DNA from: Orrella marina
GTDB taxonomy: Bacteria; Pseudomonadota; Gammaproteobacteria; Burkholderiales; Burkholderiaceae_B
Direction: 5' to 3'
Length of the DNA: 64,000 nt
Assembly (NCBI RefSeq): GCF_003058465.1
Contig: NZ_CP028901.1
Location: forward strand, 1,178,001-1,242,000
A program made the position numbers and the translations under genes. Each line of letters begins with the position of its first letter. Positions within the stretch are counted from its first letter, which is position 1. Below are positions 49,923 to 58,407 of this stretch, piece after piece. The notes beneath the pieces are model-generated. The model had not been told where the DNA came from. It saw nothing but the letters and a program-made list of their open reading frames with translations, and made no database searches.

Positions 49923-50300
49923 ATGTCATCACGTTCGTCCACCAAACCCCTCACTCATTCCCGATTTGCCGCGCCTCTCCTGGTTTTCGGCCAGGTCGTA
50001 GCACTGGCAACGTGTATTGCCACGCTGGCCTGGACACCGGCCCATTCTCAGACTGCCGGCAGCACAACTGGCGTCTACTCATCTGCCACCACACCCTCTG
50101 CAGACTCGAACGCACCCGCGACACGCGAGGAGGTCCTGAAAACATTCCAGCGAGAAGCGCACGCCGCTTACGCAGAGGCGCGCAAGAACTGTCAGTCGAT
50201 TGCGAGCGAGCAGGAGCAACAGATCTGCTTTGCCAAAGCCAAGCTGCAGTTTGATGCAGACATGCGTTATGCGGAAAAGCGTGCAAACATGGGCTTCTGA
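49923..50300 (+). CDS. Small exported protein of unknown function
   Basis: 125 residues. A signal peptide with hydrophobic core LLVFGQVVALATCIATLAW is followed by a Thr/Ser-rich linker and a short charged helical region (REEVLKTFQREAHAAYAEAR). Cysteines in KNCQSIA and QQICFAKAK may form a disulfide. I know similar small periplasmic helical proteins from Burkholderiales but no function. GGAGG precedes the ATG at 49908. Forward strand, 242 bases before the beta-CASP gene. Confidence 0.7.
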   Translation: MSSRSSTKPLTHSRFAAPLLVFGQVVALATCIATLAWTPAHSQTAGSTTGVYSSATTPSADSNAPATREEVLKTFQREAHAAYAEARKNCQSIASEQEQQICFAKAKLQFDADMRYAEKRANMGF

Positions 50301-50477
50301 AGGTTCTCGCGACCAACCCGCAACCTATCTCAGGGGCCATACCGCCACGAAACAAGTGCACCTTCCCGGAAAGATCGATGCTGGATCGAACCTTGGCCAG
50401 TCTTATCCAGCCATACGAAGCAGGACGATTTGGTCCCATTGCAGTGCAAGCCTCTGGCGCGACCATGTAGGCTGTCA

Positions 50478-50573
50478 ATGCATCAACTGAAGAATCACTT
50501 GCAGCATCATCTGCAACACCACTTGCAACACCAGGAGTATCAATGGAGCCATCAATCACACTGGAATTCCTAG
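50478..50573 (+). CDS. Possible His-rich mini-ORF overlapping the beta-CASP start
   Basis: A 31-codon frame starting MHQLKNHLQHHLQHHLQHQ, with three HLQH units encoded by a 12-bp repeat at 50496-50531. AGG lies 7 bases before its ATG. It ends 31 bases inside the following gene, in another frame. A leader peptide that couples translation to histidine supply or metal level is imaginable; chance from the repeat is equally possible. Confidence 0.25.
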   Translation: MHQLKNHLQHHLQHHLQHQEYQWSHQSHWNS

Positions 50574-51934
50574 GGGCAGCCGGAACCGTTACCGGCTCAA
50601 AAACCTTGATCCGGTACAAGGACTACAAGATTCTGGTCGATTGCGGCCTGTTTCAGGGGTTCAAGAATCTGCGGCAGTTGAACTGGGCGCCATTTCCATT
50701 CAATCCGGCCGAGATAGATGCGGTGATCCTCACGCACGCACATCTGGACCACAGTGGGGCCTTGCCGCTACTGGTACGTCAGGGATTTTCCGGTACGATT
50801 TTCGCCTCTGAGGCCACTGTCGATGTGGTTGCAGTCCTGCTCAAGGACAGCGCCAAACTTCAGGAAGAGGAGGCTGAGTACGCCAACCGGCATCACACCA
50901 GCAAGCACTCCCCGGCACAGCCTCTGTACAACAGCCAGGATGTCGAAGAAACAATGGGGTTATTTGAAACCATCCCGTTTGATCAGGATGAGGGACTGCT
51001 TCCTGATGTCTCCATCCGGCTGCAGCATGCCGGGCACATCCTGGGTGCCGCCTCCGTGCGAGTGAAACTGGGAGACCCGAACAAGCCCGATCATTGCCGG
51101 GAAATTCTGTTCTCGGGCGACCTTGGACGACCAGATGCCCCTATCATGATGGACCCTGCACCAGTTGGCAAACCGGATTACGTCGTGATGGAATCCACCT
51201 ATGGCAACCGGACGCACAAGAACGAGGACCCGACCTCCGAGCTCGCGGCGATCATCAACGAAACGGCAGGCCTTGGTGGTGCAGTCCTGATTCCATCCTT
51301 TGCACTCGGACGCGCACAAGTGTTACTGCTGGCGATCGCCCAGATGAAAGCCGACAAGATCATTGGTGATGTCCCTGTGTTTCTGGACAGCCCCATGGCC
51401 ATCAACATGACCGAACTCTACGAGCGTCATCACAAGGATCATCGCTTTAGCAGGCAGGAGATCGCAAAAGCATTTGATGTCGCCTATTCAGTCAAAACCG
51501 TCGAGGAGTCCAAGGCACTCAACGCCTTGCGTTATCCCAGAGTCATTATTTCCGCCAGCGGCATGGCCACTGGCGGAAGAGTGCTTCATCACCTCAGAAC
51601 CCTGGTAAGCGACCATCGCAATGCGGTCGTCTTTGCAGGTTTCCAGGCTGCTGGAACGCGTGGTGCAAGGATGCTGTCAGGAGAGCCAACGGTCCGGATA
51701 TTCGGCCAAGACCTGCAGATCAAGGCTCGGCTTTACAACCTCGAAGGGTACTCGGCCCACGCAGATGCCGATCAGTTGCTGACATGGCTGGGTGGTGCGA
51801 ACACCCAGCCCAGACGCGTCTTTCTGAATCACGGTGAACCACAAGCGGCAGACATCTTGCGCCAGAGAGTCGAAAGAGAACTCGGACTCGAGTGCCAGGT
51901 CCCGCTGCTGGGAGAGAAAGTCTCTCTCGACTGA
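50543..51934 (+). CDS. Beta-CASP metallo-beta-lactamase nuclease
   Basis: 463 residues. The metal site is in LTHAHLDHSGALPLL (HxHxDH), with AGHILGAASVRV and FSGDLGRPDAPIM. The beta-CASP cap and C-terminal motifs appear in ESTYGNR, IISASGMATGGRVLHHL and the final His in VFLNHGEP. Proteins of this kind are RNA-specific nucleases (YSH1/CPSF73-like). AGGAG lies 5 bases before the ATG. Directly upstream of the phosphorylase, a pairing that suggests work in nucleotide recycling from RNA. Confidence 0.92.
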   Translation: MEPSITLEFLGAAGTVTGSKTLIRYKDYKILVDCGLFQGFKNLRQLNWAPFPFNPAEIDAVILTHAHLDHSGALPLLVRQGFSGTIFASEATVDVVAVLLKDSAKLQEEEAEYANRHHTSKHSPAQPLYNSQDVEETMGLFETIPFDQDEGLLPDVSIRLQHAGHILGAASVRVKLGDPNKPDHCREILFSGDLGRPDAPIMMDPAPVGKPDYVVMESTYGNRTHKNEDPTSELAAIINETAGLGGAVLIPSFALGRAQVLLLAIAQMKADKIIGDVPVFLDSPMAINMTELYERHHKDHRFSRQEIAKAFDVAYSVKTVEESKALNALRYPRVIISASGMATGGRVLHHLRTLVSDHRNAVVFAGFQAAGTRGARMLSGEPTVRIFGQDLQIKARLYNLEGYSAHADADQLLTWLGGANTQPRRVFLNHGEPQAADILRQRVERELGLECQVPLLGEKVSLD

Positions 51935-52166
51935 ACGGCACCACGACTCGTCCTGGCCGATATCTGCGCGGCGACTGACTGCGGCGTATCATTCAGACTG
52001 AAAGGGAGCATCCTGAGGGCGAGCCGGACTGTGATTAGGCCGTGGTCGGACCGCGATCACAACTCGTTGACTGGGACGCTCCTGCAACCAACAATCAGCA
52101 TCCAGCATGCCGTAGGCCGCAGCAATCAGGCGATACGACCGGCATGCCTCTTGAGAGACAGTATCC

Positions 52167-53666
52167 ATGCAACAGGCAGCCCTCATATACAAAGAGCTCG
52201 GTATCGATACCTTGCAGGAGTACGTCGCATTCCTGCAAGAAGACTGCCATGTTGTGCGCTCAGAAGGAATCGAGGCCCAGACCCGAGTCGAACTTGTCTG
52301 CAACCAACGCAGCATTGTTGCCACAGTACATGTGATCCATTCGGACCTTATCGCTTGCGGCGAGATCGGACTCTCGATGAGTGCCCAGGCTGCGCTGTCG
52401 GCCGAACCGGGCGAAAAAATCGAGATCAGTCAAGCGCCCGCTCTGGACTCACTGAGCCAGATGCGGGCCAAGATTTTCGGGCACCGCCTCGAACGCAATG
52501 CCTTCGATGCCATCATGAAGGACATTTCAGCCGGCCGCTACGCCAACATTCACATTGCGGCGTTTTTAACGGCTATGGCAGCTCATCGTGCAAATCTTCA
52601 GGAAGTCACTGATCTGACTTCATCCATGGTAGATGTGGGTGAACACCTGTCCTGGGGCACCACGCCGGTCGCCGACAAACACTGTGTTGGAGGGCTTCCG
52701 GGCAACCGGACCACACCAATCGTAGTTGCCATCGTTAGTGCCTGCGGGCTGACCATGCCCAAAACCTCCTCACGGGCTATTACATCACCCGCGGGAACGG
52801 CGGATGTCGTAGAAGTCATGACACCGGTGAATCTATCCGTTGAGGACATGAAAAGGGTGGTGAGGGAGCAGGGCGGTTGCTTTGTATGGGGAGGGTCACT
52901 CGCACTCAGTCCGGCAGATGACCTGCTGATCCGGGTGGCCAGACCACTGGAACTAGATAGCGACGCACAGCTCGTGGCCTCCGTGCTTTCGAAAAAGATT
53001 GCAGCAGGTGCCACGCATGTTGTGATCGACATTCCGGTCGGCCCAACAGCCAAAGTCCGGAACCGGGAACAGGCGAATCATCTCGAGAACGTGCTCACGC
53101 ACGTCGGATTTGCCAATGGATTGAACATCCGGGTCATTCAAAGTAACGGCAGTGCGCCTGTCGGACGCGGCATCGGTCCCGCACTCGAAGCCCGAGACGT
53201 ACTCAAGGTCTTGCGGTGTGAACACGACGCGCCAGCCGATCTGAGAGAACGTGCGTTGCGCCTGGCGGGTGAACTGCTGGAGTTCTGCCAGACAGTACCA
53301 GCTGGGCAGGGACTCGAAAAAGCCACAGATGTGCTCGACAACAAGGCTGCCTGGAGCAAGTTCAAGGCAATTTGTCAGGCACAAGGCGGATTCAAGGAGC
53401 CCGAGGTGGCGCCCATCCAGTACGTCGTTCACGCCAATCAGGCTGGCCGTATCAAAACCGTCGACAACAGGCGTCTGTCACGACTGGCCAAACTGCTCGG
53501 TGCACCTGAAGCCAAGACAGCTGGCCTGGATCTGCACGTCAACCTGAACGATCACGTCGAATCTGGCCAGCCTCTGTTTACGTTGCACGCACAGGCAGAC
53601 GGCGAGATGGACTATGCAAAGAATTATCTTGATACCCATCCTTTGTTCCTGATTGAAGCGGTCTGA
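52167..53666 (+). CDS. Thymidine/AMP phosphorylase family protein
   Basis: 499 residues. An N-terminal domain of about 85 residues precedes the pyrimidine-nucleoside phosphorylase core, as in archaeal AMP phosphorylases and unlike standard DeoA (~440). DKHCVGGLPGNRTTPIVVAI is the phosphate-binding signature; SSRAITSPAGTADVVEVM and QSNGSAPVGRGIGPALEARD follow. The C-terminal domain has the usual phosphorylase swivel. It could release ribose 1,5-bisphosphate from AMP or act on thymidine; sequence alone does not decide. GAGAG precedes the ATG. Confidence 0.88.
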   Translation: MQQAALIYKELGIDTLQEYVAFLQEDCHVVRSEGIEAQTRVELVCNQRSIVATVHVIHSDLIACGEIGLSMSAQAALSAEPGEKIEISQAPALDSLSQMRAKIFGHRLERNAFDAIMKDISAGRYANIHIAAFLTAMAAHRANLQEVTDLTSSMVDVGEHLSWGTTPVADKHCVGGLPGNRTTPIVVAIVSACGLTMPKTSSRAITSPAGTADVVEVMTPVNLSVEDMKRVVREQGGCFVWGGSLALSPADDLLIRVARPLELDSDAQLVASVLSKKIAAGATHVVIDIPVGPTAKVRNREQANHLENVLTHVGFANGLNIRVIQSNGSAPVGRGIGPALEARDVLKVLRCEHDAPADLRERALRLAGELLEFCQTVPAGQGLEKATDVLDNKAAWSKFKAICQAQGGFKEPEVAPIQYVVHANQAGRIKTVDNRRLSRLAKLLGAPEAKTAGLDLHVNLNDHVESGQPLFTLHAQADGEMDYAKNYLDTHPLFLIEAV

Positions 53667-53810
53667 TCCGACGATGGCCGACAAGTCAGGTCGAAAGATA
53701 TGCAAAACAAAGAGACCGCCTGCAAGTCGGCTCGAAGGGATGTCTGTCAGGAAAAACCTCCAGGATCAAGCCGAAATCAGGCAGCACACGCGTCGTTTCA
53801 TGAATACGTA

Positions 53811-53838
53811 AAACCGCATAATGCATATTATGTAAAGT
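53811..53838 (+). other. dif: dif-like XerCD recombination site
   Basis: Eleven-base arm ending CGCATAA (53811-53821), six-base centre TGCATA (53822-53827), eleven-base arm TTATGTAAAGT (53828-53838). The E. coli dif, from memory, has arms ending CGCATAA and TTATGTTAAAT with centre TGTATA, so the right arm matches at 9 of 11 and the centre at 5 of 6. It lies in an AT-rich gap between convergent genes, at the point where the gene-strand and GGGNAGGG polarity change. The chromosome's dimer-resolution site is the best reading; a plasmid- or phage-type dif copy is the alternative. Confidence 0.7.
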
Positions 53839-53932
53839 TAAATAGATAAACATGCTCAGATGCTTCGCTAACGCACCGATATCAGCCTGGTGTCTGTCAT
53901 CTGGCATGTTGTGCCCTGACGGCCACCCAGCA

Positions 53933-55041
53933 TCAGACGTCCCGGCGTTTGTCGAATCGATCTCGCATCGATTCTGATCGAGTACCACGCACCACACGTC
54001 GCATTGCACGCTGAGCCTGTTTATGACGTTGGCCTGAGTCAGTTTGCAGTTGACGCTCTTGTTGCTGCCTTGCCTCACGCAGACTCGCATGCGCATTTCT
54101 TGCGTCGTCCTGGACCTCGGATAACGATTGGCGTAACTCGAGCGTCTCCCGATATGTGGTCTCAAGCCGCTCCCGCGTCAACTCGAGTTGCAACTCAAGT
54201 TTGCCGGACTTCTCACGACTTTCAACAAGCTCCTGATGGGTCTGGGTCAGTTTCTCCTGACTTTGCTTTAGCTCCTGAGAGGATCTGGATTGCACCGTCT
54301 CGAGTTGCTTTTGCAGCCGAGTTGCAGTCATACGCTCCCTGTCAAGCTCCAGCAGGACGCGCTTCTCGTTGGATCGCGACCGTTCTTCTGCAAGCTGCAT
54401 CGCTGCGCGCAGGCCTGACAGTTCACTGGCGAATGCCTGCTGACTTTCTTCCAGACGCCCTTCCAGCTTTAACTTCTGGAGCTGACTTTCTTCGCGTTCT
54501 TTCTCTCGTAAAGCGGCAAGCGAAGCGCACTGCGCCCGCAGACCGGAAACATCGCCTTTGAGGCTCATGATCGCATCCTGTGCCTGTGCAAGTTCGCCCT
54601 CACGGATGACGATCTGCCCCTGCTTGTCAGCGCACTCGGTCTGCAGGGCCTGGATTTCGTCCTGGGCGAGTTTGACCGTCTGAGCAGCCTCCTCTCGATA
54701 TGCCGTCAGCGACTCATTTGCAGCACGTTGTGCAGCTTCCCAGAGTCGCGCAACCAGTTCTCCCCCAGAGCCTGGAACTCCGGTGGCAAATCAGGATGTT
54801 CAACCCGGTTACGGCTTTTCTCCCGAAGATCGGTCCAGAACTGGGCCAACGCTTGTGCCGGCGCACTCATACTGCCTTTTCTCACAAGCTGATAGAGCTT
54901 GTTCGCAGTTGGCGTCATGCCATATCGAAAGAACAGTAACGCACAGACCTCGCGATAAAGCGTCTGGGTCTCGGTGAACTGGTCACGCAATGCATCAACA
55001 TCCTGCGCGAGCGACTCTTCAACTGATCTGACTGTATCCAT
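53933..55041 (-). pseudogene. KfrA-type DNA-binding coiled-coil protein, one-base frameshift
   Basis: Residues 1-93 match the KfrA N-terminal domain: ALLFFRYGMTPTANKLYQLV then KGSMSAPAQALAQFW. This frame stops at 54706. The coiled coil continues in another frame (ELVARLWEAAQRAANESL onward) to 53933, rich in Glu, Gln, Arg and Leu. The switch is at a run of five G (reverse strand, 54762-54766); a sixth G gives QALGGELVARLWEAAQ and a 369-residue protein. KfrA proteins from plasmids bind DNA near their own promoter and form filaments that aid partitioning. Here it is chromosomal, divergent from a tyrosine recombinase and about 100 bases from the dif-like site. Confidence 0.85.
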
Positions 55042-55130
55042 GTTCTGACCTATGCATCACTGAAACCAAGAATAAGTTTGCAAACAACTCAAGAAAAGAT
55101 TGATATGCAACAACGTCAATTTTTACTACA

Positions 55131-55145
55131 TAATACGTTGTATTA
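55131..55145. promoter_or_regulatory. Palindrome TAATAC-GTT-GTATTA
   Basis: Two perfect 6-base arms with a 3-base spacer, 90 bases upstream of the KfrA-like start. A candidate operator for the KfrA-like protein or an arm-type site for the recombinase. Confidence 0.5.
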
Positions 55146-55164
55146 CTAATAAAAGAATAATATT

Positions 55165-55192
55165 TTTTGACATTATTTCTATAATGTCAAAA
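55165..55192. promoter_or_regulatory. Palindrome with 12-bp arms
   Basis: TTTTGACATTAT and ATAATGTCAAAA are exact complements separated by TTCT. It contains TTGACA on each strand and TATAAT on the forward strand. It lies 124 bases upstream of the KfrA-like start, so it may be an autoregulatory operator or a recombinase core or arm site. Confidence 0.6.
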
Positions 55193-55422
55193 TAACTGCT
55201 ATAAACCTCCTGTAAAGATAGCCGAGCGACTCTCGGTGGTTTTATGGGAGTTTTCATGGTGGATTTTTGGGAAATCAATCGATCTGGATAGACTGGCTGG
55301 CTTTAGCCCAGACGGGGATCACGACTGAGCCAGTTACCCACGGCAAATATCCCGTTCTGGAAGCAAGAAGCGTGGGCCGAAATCACGACCCGAAACAAAC
55401 TCAGTGAACGGACAGGAATTCG

Positions 55423-56660
55423 ATGAAGGATTCGAAGCATGACTCGATGCATGAGACTTCCCAGCGCTTGCCCGCCGTGGATGGATCATCGCACCGAGGA
55501 CCGAACCCGTTCGCGGGGCTGCAAATCTCATCAGATGTGGATGGACGGACCGGGACCAACCGGGCGGATAGCGGTCAGCGTACGCAGATCCGTGCCAACA
55601 CTGACATCGATGCCATTACCGCCTGGCTGGCCCGGGTGACTGACTCACCCAACACATTCAACAGTTATCGCAAGGAGGCCGAACGTCTGCTGCTATGGTC
55701 GACGATCGCGGCGCGCAAACCGGTCTCTTCGCTGACCCACGAAGATCTTCTGGCCTATCAACAGTTTCTGGAGAATCCCCAACCAAAGGCAGAGTGGGTC
55801 ATGCAATCGTCACGCAAGGTTGCACGCTCACACAGGGACTGGCGCCCTTTTGCGGGCCCTCTTTCATCGACAAGTCGTCGTCAGGCGATCATCATTCTGA
55901 ATACCATGTTCTCCTGGCTGGTGTCGGCTGGGTATCTGGCAGGCAACCCTCTCTCACTTTCTCGTCAGCGAACTCGCAAGGCAAGACCACAGATCACCCG
56001 GTATCTGGATGACGAGATCTGGTCCGAAGTCAGACGCTGTATCGAGTCACTACCAAAGGAAAGCGACCGAGATCGCGAACAAGCCACTCGAGTTCGGTGG
56101 CTCTTCTCATTGCTCTATCTATGCGGACTGCGAATCTCTGAAGTCACACAGAACACCATGGGCGGATTTTTCTGCCGCAGAACCCGGCAAGGCGAAGAAA
56201 AGTGGTGGCTGGAAGTCACCGGAAAAGGGGGCAAAGTACGGATCATTCCGGCCACCAGTGAATTAATGAGCGAACTGGTGCGATACCGGCGAGAGAAGGG
56301 GCTGCCCCCTACCCTGAGTCGGGTGAAACCACCCCGCTACTCCTTCCTGTTGGAGAACAGATTCGCCCCATGACCCGGGCGGCGGTTCACCTGATCATCA
56401 AAAACGTGTTTAAAGGCACAGCCGAACAGATCCGCACCCGTGATCCGGCGCAGGAGATGCGGGCACAACAGATCGAACGGGCATCCGCGCACTGGCTGCG
56501 ACACACAGCAGGCTCGCACATGGCCAACAACCAGATTGACCTTCGCCACGTGCGCGACAATCTTGGGCACGAATCTTTGAATACAACAAATCGCTATCTG
56601 CACTCGACCGATGACGCACGACATCAGGACACAGAGAGACACCACAAAATCGGCTGGTGA
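55423..56660 (+). pseudogene. Tyrosine recombinase (integrase), one-base frameshift
   Basis: The first frame (55423-56373) has a variable N-terminus of 60 residues, a SAM-like DNA-binding domain (residues 61-180), Arg237 in YLCGLRISE and Lys268 in VTGKGGKVR. The second frame (from 56370 and open upstream) carries the rest: QIRPMTRAAVHLIIKNVFK, HWLRHTAGSHMANN (HxxR) and LGHESLNTTNRYLH with the catalytic His and Tyr. All catalytic residues are present. The two join if the three G at 56321-56323 are four, giving TLSRGETTPLLLPVGEQIRP and 412 residues. It lies 1.6 kb from the dif-like site, divergent from a KfrA-like gene. Standard XerC/XerD are ~300 residues, so this is a separate recombinase. 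Confidence 0.88.
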
Positions 56661-56677
56661 TACGATAGCCACGGTTT

Positions 56678-56692
56678 ACGACCGCGGGTCGT
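56678..56692 (+). terminator. Small hairpin after the recombinase gene
   Basis: ACGACC and GGTCGT form six pairs around GCG, followed by TGTT. A weak terminator 18 bases after the stop. Confidence 0.35.
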
Positions 56693-56778
56693 TGTTCTCG
56701 CGGTGGGCAAGCTTCCTGTGTAGCTCGTCCTTCGGCTGGAAAGCAGTCGCACATGCTTTATACAGAACGAAAATCCGC

Positions 56779-57309
56779 TCAGTGTCCCGCGGAGTGACGG
56801 CGTTCTTGTGAGCTGATAGTGATCTCCCGCTGGGCATCAAGCGCTTGTTCGGGCCAGAAGCCTTTGATGTAGGCCAGAATCAGATCAATCTGTTCATCGG
56901 TCAGAATTTCACCATAGGCAGGCATATCGCTCTCATACCCGGGTGGCGCTGTTATGCCAGGCACCAGACCATCTCGTATCAGACTGCGCAACTCAGCATC
57001 CGGATGGTGCCACGTATGTCCGGTTACATCGTGAGGTGGGGCCGGCAGACGACCATTGGACATGCGATCACGCCAGCGAGGCTGGCCTTCCAGATTCACG
57101 CCATGGCAGCTTGCACAGTACTGCTCATAGAGAATCTTCCCCTGCATGCGAGCCTGATCAGTCGACGGGGCAATCCAGTCTGAACGTGATTGTTGCAAGG
57201 CTGGCAAGACCCAGAAGTACCCTGCGCCAGCCCCCAGGAGCAGGGCGACGATAATTGAAACAATCGGGGTACGCAGAGACTTCTCAGTTGATGTTTCCAA
57301 GTCACTCAT
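56779..57309 (-). CDS. Membrane-anchored c-type cytochrome
   Basis: 176 residues from ATG 57309. An N-terminal hydrophobic segment (PIVSIIVALLLGAGAGYFWVL, positions 57270-57208) anchors or exports the protein. Haem motif CASCH at residues 65-69; the axial Met is probably in YESDMPAYGEIL. One haem, class I fold. It should carry electrons in the periplasm; the partner is not evident from the neighbours. In the reverse-strand run to the right of dif. Confidence 0.88.
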   Translation of the reverse strand: MSDLETSTEKSLRTPIVSIIVALLLGAGAGYFWVLPALQQSRSDWIAPSTDQARMQGKILYEQYCASCHGVNLEGQPRWRDRMSNGRLPAPPHDVTGHTWHHPDAELRSLIRDGLVPGITAPPGYESDMPAYGEILTDEQIDLILAYIKGFWPEQALDAQREITISSQERRHSAGH

Positions 57310-57448
57310 TCGAAAATGCAATCGCGATTGAACGTTGCGCCTGCCGACCAGACAACCTGTGGCCAACCCCAGACAGTACACTCGCCCTCGTTCACCACAC
57401 TCAAAGACCGGTTATGGAACCCTTGTTATCGAGCCCCTTTCAACAAGG

Positions 57449-58252
57449 TCAGACCGACGTGAACCGCTGCCGTAACTCCCGAACCCCTCGTGCCAGCACC
57501 CTGGCTTCTAGCCCGACCGCCACAAACTTGGCACCCAGCGACAGATAATGCCTGGCAAGCGTTTCATCAGGCGTCAGGATACCCGGCGCCTTGCCATGCT
57601 TGAGGATAGTCGCAATGCCATTCTCGATCACAGCCTGCACATCAGGATGTGAAGGGTTACCTAGATGCCCATAGGCGGCTGCGAGATCCGAGGGTCCGAG
57701 AAACACACCGTCTACCCCATCGACCGCGCAAATCGAATCAAGATTGTCCATTGCAGTCTGCGTTTCAGCCTGAACAAGCAGACAGACCTCATCGTTGGCG
57801 AGCTTCGTATAATCCGTTCTCAAATCCCAGCGCGACACCCTTGCGGTCCCGTATCCGACACCTCGTATACCATGCGGGGGATAGCGAGTGGCACGTACCA
57901 GTTCAGCTGCCTGATCGGCAGTATCAACCATGGGAACGAGAAGCGTCTGAACACCAATATCCAGCAATTGCTTGATGATGACCGAATCGCCGATCGGCGG
58001 CCGTGAGATCGCCTGCGTTTGTGGATAGGCTCCGATTGCCTGCAACTGCGACAAGGTGGTCTGCAGATCATTGGGCGTATGTTCCCCATCGAGCAATAAC
58101 CAGTCGAAGCCGGCCGTGGCGCAGATTTCAGCAGTGAAGGCACTGGGAATCGAGAGCCAGAGTCCGATTTGGGCCTCACCCGCCAACAGGCGCGCCTTGA
58201 ACTGGTTATCAAAGGAATGATGTCTGGGCAAATCCTGCGATGTCTGAGTCAT
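57449..58252 (-). CDS. HpcH/HpaI aldolase family protein
   Basis: 267 residues of the class II pyruvate aldolase family: [21 protein letters not shown] (positions 58162-58100), [13 protein letters not shown] (base region and metal Glu), [31 protein letters not shown] and [14 protein letters not shown]. Such enzymes cleave 4-hydroxy-2-oxo acids (for example 4-hydroxy-2-oxoheptanedioate) to pyruvate and an aldehyde. AAGGA precedes the ATG, and a tandem repeat lies upstream at 58284-58328. Neighbour to a tartrate/malate dehydrogenase, so organic-acid use is a fair guess. Confidence 0.9.
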   Translation of the reverse strand: MTQTSQDLPRHHSFDNQFKARLLAGEAQIGLWLSIPSAFTAEICATAGFDWLLLDGEHTPNDLQTTLSQLQAIGAYPQTQAISRPPIGDSVIIKQLLDIGVQTLLVPMVDTADQAAELVRATRYPPHGIRGVGYGTARVSRWDLRTDYTKLANDEVCLLVQAETQTAMDNLDSICAVDGVDGVFLGPSDLAAAYGHLGNPSHPDVQAVIENGIATILKHGKAPGILTPDETLARHYLSLGAKFVAVGLEARVLARGVRELRQRFTSV

Positions 58253-58283
58253 ATGTATCCTTCAGTCTCCGTGATTGGTTCTT

Positions 58284-58328
58284 TTCTTTTACAGAACGCT
58301 TCTTTTACAGAACGCTTCTTTTACAGAA
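58284..58328. repeat. 16-bp tandem repeat upstream of the aldolase gene
   Basis: TTCTTTTACAGAACGC occurs at 58284-58299 and 58300-58315, and its first 13 bases again at 58316-58328. On the reverse strand each unit contains TTCTGTAAAAGAA, an inverted repeat TTCT/AGAA. It lies 32 to 76 bases upstream of the aldolase start, where an operator array would sit. Confidence 0.8.
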
Positions 58329-58407
58329 TATTCTTTCTGCAGCAATCATGCAGGCAATCTATGACGGTTAACACATCATGCCTGCCCGCATGACAGGCAG
58401 ATTCAGA

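Larger units (their letters stand above)
55042..55422. other. AT-rich divergent region between KfrA-like and recombinase genes
   Basis: 381 bases; 55075-55200 is much richer in A+T than the surroundings. It holds two palindromes (below) and a short hairpin CCGAG-CGACT-CTCGG at 55222-55236. Promoters of both genes should lie here. No open frame of interest. Confidence 0.65.

Noticed and set aside
53667..56700. Whole region as a prophage or integrated plasmid
   Set aside because: A KfrA-like gene and a recombinase alone do not make an element; no replication, transfer or phage structural genes and no flanking repeats or second dif-like copy were seen.
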